DNA from: Vibrio mexicanus
GTDB taxonomy: Bacteria; Pseudomonadota; Gammaproteobacteria; Enterobacterales; Vibrionaceae
DNA length: 64,000 bases
Reading direction: 5' to 3'
Assembly: GCF_001012815.1 (NCBI RefSeq)
Contig: NZ_JYJP01000051.1
Coordinates: forward strand, 62,001-126,000
Part shown: piece after piece, positions 60,119 through 64,000 of the stretch
Position numbering within the stretch: position 1 is the first letter of the stretch
Layout of the letters: each line of letters opens with the position of its first letter
The notes under the pieces: model-generated
Database searches by the model: none
Told to the model about the DNA's origin: nothing
The model's input: only the letters and a program-made list of their open reading frames with translations
Translations under genes and position numbers: made by a program

Positions 60119-61821
60119 ATGAGCAGTCCTCGTCTTCGCGTTCAATTTGAAACCTTATTCGAACACTACAATGGTAAAGATTCTGGAGCCCAGCTCGATG
60201 ATATTACCGAGATTCTGTTTTGTACTCGCCGTAATGCTCGAATCGTACTCAATAAAATGGAAGAAGAGGGCTGGATTGAGTGGCATCCCGCAGCAGGCCG
60301 AGGCAAGCTCTCGCAACTGATTTTTAAGCGAAGCCGGAGTGATGTCAGTGAAAATCTGGCCCGTCGTTATTTAGAAGAAGGCAAAATTGAGCAAGCGCTG
60401 AACGTTTTAGATCGTGATACCGCCAAGTTATCACAAGTTGTAGAAAGCTATTTGGGTGTATCGCATCACCATGGTGAACAGGTTGTCAGGCTGCCTTATT
60501 ACCGTGCGCTTTCAATGCTTAACCCACTTAAGCCGATGCGCCGCTCAGAGCTCCATATTGCACGACAAATATTCAGTGGTTTGACACGACTCGATGAAAA
60601 CGATCAACTGGGCCCTGACTTAGCTCACAGCTGGGAAAGTCTCTCTCCGCAGCATTGGCGTTTTTACATTCGACCTGGTGTACGCTTTCACAACGGCCAA
60701 CCTTTAACGGTTGATGACATCATTGAGAGTATCAAAGAGTTCTCCTCAACACGGTTGTTTGGGCACATCGAGAGTTTAAGTGAACCAAGTGATTGGGTGT
60801 TGGATATCAAGCTTAACAAGCCAGATTTACAGTTACCGCTCTTGCTGACGGAATCTTGCGCAAAGGTATTACTGCCTAAAGCTGACCGCAGTGACCAGTT
60901 CGATACATTTCCGATCGGAACTGGGCCATACAAAGTTATGCAGAACGATGAGAAACGCCTCGTAATCCAAGCAAACGACAATTACTTTGGCTTCCGTCCG
61001 CTTATCGACCGCGTAGAGGTATGGGTCATTGACGAAGTGCACTCTTCAATTGTATTCCCTAGTTTATCGGCCCGATAAAGCCGGACACAACCACTGTGAC
61101 TGAAGATGTTGCCCTCGATCCGGGTTGCACGTTCTTGTTATTGAATAGACGCTCTGGATTAGCCAAAGACTGTCGTTGGGCAGAATATTTTTCACAACAG
61201 CTCAGTTCATTGAATCTCTTTAGACATATCCCATTCGATAAGCTCAATGAAATAGGTGTCATCCCAGCTCACGGCTTAAAACCCGGATGGAATCACCACC
61301 AGCAGTTCGGATTACCTAAGTCTGCGCCACACAAAGCGAAAGTGACGGTGGCCTACCACGGGCAACATCCGACGTTCCCGACACTGGTAGATACGATTAA
61401 GACCATTTTGAAACAGGATCAACTAGAGGTTGAACTGATCAAGTACGATCTCACTATAGAAGAGCCAGATAACGTGGATATATGGGTGAAACCGATGGGC
61501 ATTGCTACCGATAGAGACGATGCCTTAGCTGGCTGGCTACTCAACTACAGCGATATTGAGCAACTGAGCCAGCCGGACACGTTCGAACAAATGGTTACGC
61601 TAATCGACGAATGGCGAAGTGGGGATATCGAAACATTCCCAGCCACGCAAATCGGAACGACGCTCGCAAATACGTATCAAATCATTCCAATGTTCCATTG
61701 CTGGCTAGGTGTGAGTAAAGACCAATGCGGTTCGTTACAAAACGCAAAGTGTAACGCGCTTGGATGGTTCGATTTTAGTCAGATTTGGGTTAAACCTGAA
61801 ATCGGAGCCTTAAATGGCTAA
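60119..61821 (+). CDS. SgrR-family transcriptional regulator, frameshifted
   Basis: About 567 residues when repaired. The N-terminal winged helix (MSSPRLRVQFETLFEHYNGK, TRRNARIVLNKMEEEGWIEW) is followed by a solute-binding fold (YYRALSMLNPLKPMRRSELHIARQIFSGL, RFYIRPGVRFHNGQPLT), the SgrR arrangement. The frame breaks at 61069-61070; adding one G gives SLSGPIKPDTTTVTEDVALDPGCTFLLLNRRSG and continues to the stop. SgrR in E. coli senses sugar-phosphate stress and activates sgrS; neither sgrS nor its partner was seen here. Its last codons overlap the zinc-ribbon gene. Confidence 0.9.
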
Positions 61822-62065
61822 ACCAAACAAGAAGGGGCCAAGTCGTACCGTCGATATATTCTGTAAGAAGTGTCGAACTCAGCTATTCAAATATCGAAAA
61901 GGCGGAAAAGGCGCACTCGTTAAGTGCTTTATCGAACGTATCGTCACTGACTACACAAGCGGTGAATGCCTATGCCCAGGCTGTGAGAGTGAATTTGGGC
62001 GTAAAACATTAATAAGAGGCACAGCCGCCATTAAGTTCTCAGGTGGTAAAGTCACCATGAAGTGA
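61814..62065 (+). CDS. Small zinc-ribbon protein
   Basis: 83 residues. Four cysteines in FCKKCRTQLFKYRKGGKG and CLCPGCESEFGRKTLIRG form a zinc ribbon; very basic and rich in Gly/Lys, so nucleic acid binding is plausible. Not recognised as a named gene, but vibrios carry close relatives. Its ATG overlaps the end of the SgrR-like gene by eight bases, so translation may be coupled. No signal or membrane segment. Confidence 0.83.
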   Translation: MAKPNKKGPSRTVDIFCKKCRTQLFKYRKGGKGALVKCFIERIVTDYTSGECLCPGCESEFGRKTLIRGTAAIKFSGGKVTMK

Positions 62066-62260
62066 ATCTGTAAATTAACATTAATGCAACAAAATCAGCG
62101 CCCTAATCCTCACGATAAATGTTGATTTTGTGGCCTTTGATCTAGATCCATTAATTCGCGCAATTAATAAATAAATTGTATCTTTCATCGCTACAACTGT
62201 TACAATTTGTTTCACTTGATACAACTTATGTTAATGATTGATTTTAAATAGGAGAAACTC

Positions 62261-62338
62261 ATGGGATCCAGTTTGGTAATTGCATTTATTATTGCTTCAG
62301 TAGTAATGATTAAAAAAGAGATGGCCGCAGCCAAATAG
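62261..62338 (+). CDS. 25-residue single-span membrane protein
   Basis: Too short for ordinary gene callers. GGAG lies six bases before the ATG. It encodes MGSSLVIAFIIASVVMIKKEMAAAK: a short hydrophobic helix followed by a Lys/Ala tail, the look of a bacterial small membrane protein with the C-terminus inside. A strong terminator follows at 62384. The gap of 429 bases between the zinc-ribbon gene and the LysR gene holds nothing else. Function unknown. Confidence 0.7.
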   Translation: MGSSLVIAFIIASVVMIKKEMAAAK

Positions 62339-62383
62339 CATTCCATACAGTCTCCAATTGTTGTAGATTTGGATAGTAGAAGC

Positions 62384-62413
62384 AAAAGTCAGCGATTATG
62401 CTGACTTTTTTAT
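62384..62413 (+). terminator. Terminator after the 25-residue gene
   Basis: Ten-bp stem AAAAGTCAGC/GCTGACTTTT, loop GATTAT, with a further T run. Confidence 0.9.
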
Positions 62414-62494
62414 TTTTAGCGGTTTCTCGACGGTTCGCTTAAGAAATTGATTTAGGCTACGCTTTTTATAACAAACCACGGAATAAGGTTCGGC

Positions 62495-63382
62495 ATGCAA
62501 AGTCCCATTACGTTAGAAGCACTTCATATCATTGATGCCATTGATAGACGTGGCAGCTTTGCCGCGGCAGCGCAAGAACTCAATCGCGCCACATCTTCAT
62601 TAAGCTATCAGATTCAAAAGCTCGAACAAGATTTAGACATCACGATTTATGATCGCTCTGGGCACAAAGCTACTTTGACTGAAGCTGGTCAATTGATTCT
62701 AGAGCGTGGGCGCATCATTCTTTCCGCCACTGAAAAGCTGGTCACCGACGCGAGTATTCTTGCTAACGGTTGGGAACTAGACTTAACGATTGCGTTCGAC
62801 GGCATTATTCCTGTTAACAATTTCTTTCCATTAGTCGATGCACTTGGCCAACTGAGTAAAACACGCATCCGTCTGCAAGAGGAGATATTAGCGGGTTGCT
62901 GGGAATCTCTTGCGACAGGTCGTTCTGATCTACTTGTTTGCCCGCGGGTCGATTCCATGCCACAGGATGTCAAAGCCGAAACGATAGGCAGCATGTCTAT
63001 GATGTGGGTTGCTGCTGAATCTCACTATGTACATAAACGCAGTGGTGAGTTTAATGAGCAAGCTAGAGAGAAGTATCGAGTGATAGCGATTGCCGATACG
63101 GCTATCGATCAGCCCGCCATTTCGATTAACGTTATGCAAAAACAGCCTAGGTTAACCGTGACCAACTTCGCTGCCAAAGTTGATGCGTTAATTGAAGGGT
63201 TGGGGATAGGGACGTTACCGATTCAAATTGCAGAGCCTCTCATCGCATCTGGAAAACTCAAACAAATAACAGATACCGATCCACAGCCTATTGATATTGT
63301 CTTGGCCTGGAAGCGCAATACCATGGGTGAAGCGAAATCTTGGTGCATTCAGTATCTAAAGAAAAATTGGGCATTAAAATAG
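62495..63382 (+). CDS. LysR-family transcriptional regulator
   Basis: 295-residue LysR regulator. The N-terminal helix-turn-helix is LEALHIIDAIDRRGSFAAAAQELNRATSSLSYQIQKLEQDL. The C-terminal inducer-binding domain has DGIIPVNNFFPLVDALGQL and EEILAGCWESLATGRSDLLV, with VDALIEGLGIGTLPIQIAEPLIASGKL near the end. The effector is unknown. No divergent partner gene is adjacent. Its stop lies inside the following hairpin. Confidence 0.92.
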   Translation: MQSPITLEALHIIDAIDRRGSFAAAAQELNRATSSLSYQIQKLEQDLDITIYDRSGHKATLTEAGQLILERGRIILSATEKLVTDASILANGWELDLTIAFDGIIPVNNFFPLVDALGQLSKTRIRLQEEILAGCWESLATGRSDLLVCPRVDSMPQDVKAETIGSMSMMWVAAESHYVHKRSGEFNEQAREKYRVIAIADTAIDQPAISINVMQKQPRLTVTNFAAKVDALIEGLGIGTLPIQIAEPLIASGKLKQITDTDPQPIDIVLAWKRNTMGEAKSWCIQYLKKNWALK

Positions 63383-63400
63383 CCAGCGTGTGCTGGCTAT
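63379..63400. terminator. Bidirectional hairpin after the LysR gene
   Basis: Nine-bp stem ATAGCCAGC/GCTGGCTAT around a four-base loop; the LysR stop codon lies in its first arm. Convergent with the Pat-like gene. Confidence 0.7.
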
Positions 63401-63433
63401 TATCAGAAAACGAGATTGTTTGACTGCCGCTGA

Positions 63434-64000
63434 TCAATCGTTGAGCGGTAAAACCATATCTGCGGTCCCATCTTCAAACTGAATGTCGAGCTTAAAACCG
63501 AGTTTTTGTGCCAGTGTAAGCATGCCTCGGTTGTTAGGCATTGTCATTCCTGATAACTGCTTGGTACCTTTCGCCTTACAGTAGCCGATGATTTTACTCA
63601 TCAGAACTTTACCTAACCCTTTCCCTTTTAAGTCAGAGCGAATCAGAATCGCAAATTCCGCATCTGAGTTGTCCGGCGTGATCAGTGCCCTTGAAACGCC
63701 AATGATCTTATCTTCTCCATCCTCATTGATAACGGCGACAAACGCCATTTCGCGGTCATAATCTATTTGAGTGAGGTTGGCTAGCGCTTCATGATTGAAC
63801 TCGCCCACATCGCTAAAGAAGCGCTTGTACAAATCTTCTTTAGAGACGTTATTGATAAAGTCAGCGTGATTAGGTTCATCCTCAGGCAAAATAGGGCGAA
63901 GCAAGGCAACATCGCCATCCTTGAGTACGACTTGTTCTTCAAACTCAACGGGGTAAGGGCGTATCGCTAAGCGTTCATGAGCATGACCTTCATATTTTCG
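63434..64000 (-). CDS. Pat-type protein lysine acetyltransferase, C-terminal part, continues beyond window
   Basis: The last 188 codons of a large two-domain protein (acyl-CoA synthetase-like plus GNAT), as in E. coli PatZ/YfiQ. The window starts inside the linker (HAHERLAIRPYPVEFEEQVVLKDG) and shows the full GNAT domain: RPILPEDEPNHADFINNVSKEDLYKRFFSDVGEF, LTQIDYDREMAFVAV, and the acetyl-CoA loop IRSDLKGKGLGKVLMSKII (RxxGxG-like). Such enzymes acetylate acetyl-CoA synthetase and other proteins. The N-terminal synthetase-like part would lie right of base 64000. Confidence 0.92.
   Translation of the reverse strand, partial: RKYEGHAHERLAIRPYPVEFEEQVVLKDGDVALLRPILPEDEPNHADFINNVSKEDLYKRFFSDVGEFNHEALANLTQIDYDREMAFVAVINEDGEDKIIGVSRALITPDNSDAEFAILIRSDLKGKGLGKVLMSKIIGYCKAKGTKQLSGMTMPNNRGMLTLAQKLGFKLDIQFEDGTADMVLPLND

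Overview
The window is chromosomal DNA from a marine Vibrio (Vibrionaceae). The call rests on a luxPQ autoinducer-2 receptor pair and on a set of small vibrio-type families (DUF3389, DUF2058/YaiL, YeeX/DUF496, YgjV, HopJ-like, a TraF-like outer-membrane protein). It also rests on the LiuR-controlled branched-chain amino acid genes laid out as in Shewanella and Vibrio. Chromosome II is likely, because luxPQ and liu usually lie there, but this is inference. No rRNA, tRNA, CRISPR array, prophage, integrase or insertion sequence was seen.

Layout. 1-1.4 kb: end of a LysE-type exporter and an AraC regulator. 1.4-13.7 kb: branched-chain amino acid catabolism. liuABE and the regulator liuR run on the minus strand, and ivdABCDEFG runs divergently on the plus strand. 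Both are fed from a 5.8 kb intergenic region holding a perfect 16-bp inverted repeat and MerR-type promoters. 13.7-19.2 kb: a repeat-containing lipoprotein, a FAD oxidoreductase, ferredoxin fdxA, a TrmH-type methyltransferase and yaiL. 19.3-26.4 kb: ETF-ubiquinone oxidoreductase, etfBA and the bkd branched-chain ketoacid dehydrogenase, which supply substrate to and take electrons from the liu/ivd pathways. 26.9-37.6 kb: yegS, a ribosome-recycling-factor-like protein, a periplasmic binding protein, a MATE pump, an AraC regulator, a large lipoprotein, a chemoreceptor, a HopJ-like protein and a fatty-acid desaturase. 37.8-42.7 kb: an acetyltransferase and an RND efflux adaptor/pump pair. 42.8-50.0 kb: ygjV behind a possible structured leader, yeeX, yceH, a GIY-YIG protein, a TraF-like porin-like protein, luxP and luxQ. 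50.1-64 kb: YbjD/OLD-like ATPase, a 5'-nucleotidase, terC behind a yybP-ykoY-type manganese riboswitch, a DUF1223 protein, phnA/yjdM, an M50 and an M48 protease, a hotdog thioesterase, DUF3389, an SgrR-like regulator, a LysR regulator and the end of a Pat-type acetyltransferase. Two very short membrane-protein genes (31 and 25 codons) lie in otherwise empty gaps.

The central story is one metabolic module. Bkd oxidises the branched-chain 2-ketoacids to acyl-CoAs. LiuA and IvdC dehydrogenate them and pass electrons to EtfAB and then ETF-QO. The remaining Liu and Ivd enzymes finish leucine, valine and isoleucine breakdown. The liu operon is incomplete: liuC (methylglutaconyl-CoA hydratase) and liuD (biotin subunit of methylcrotonyl-CoA carboxylase) are absent between liuB and liuE.

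A second striking property is technical or evolutionary. I count 23 frameshifts in 17 genes. Twenty-two are apparent losses of one base, nearly always a G or C in a short G/C run, and one is a T gain. One further gene position carries an in-frame stop. Protein similarity continues cleanly across every break. I therefore annotate these as single genes with disrupted reading frames and favour sequencing or assembly error over true decay.
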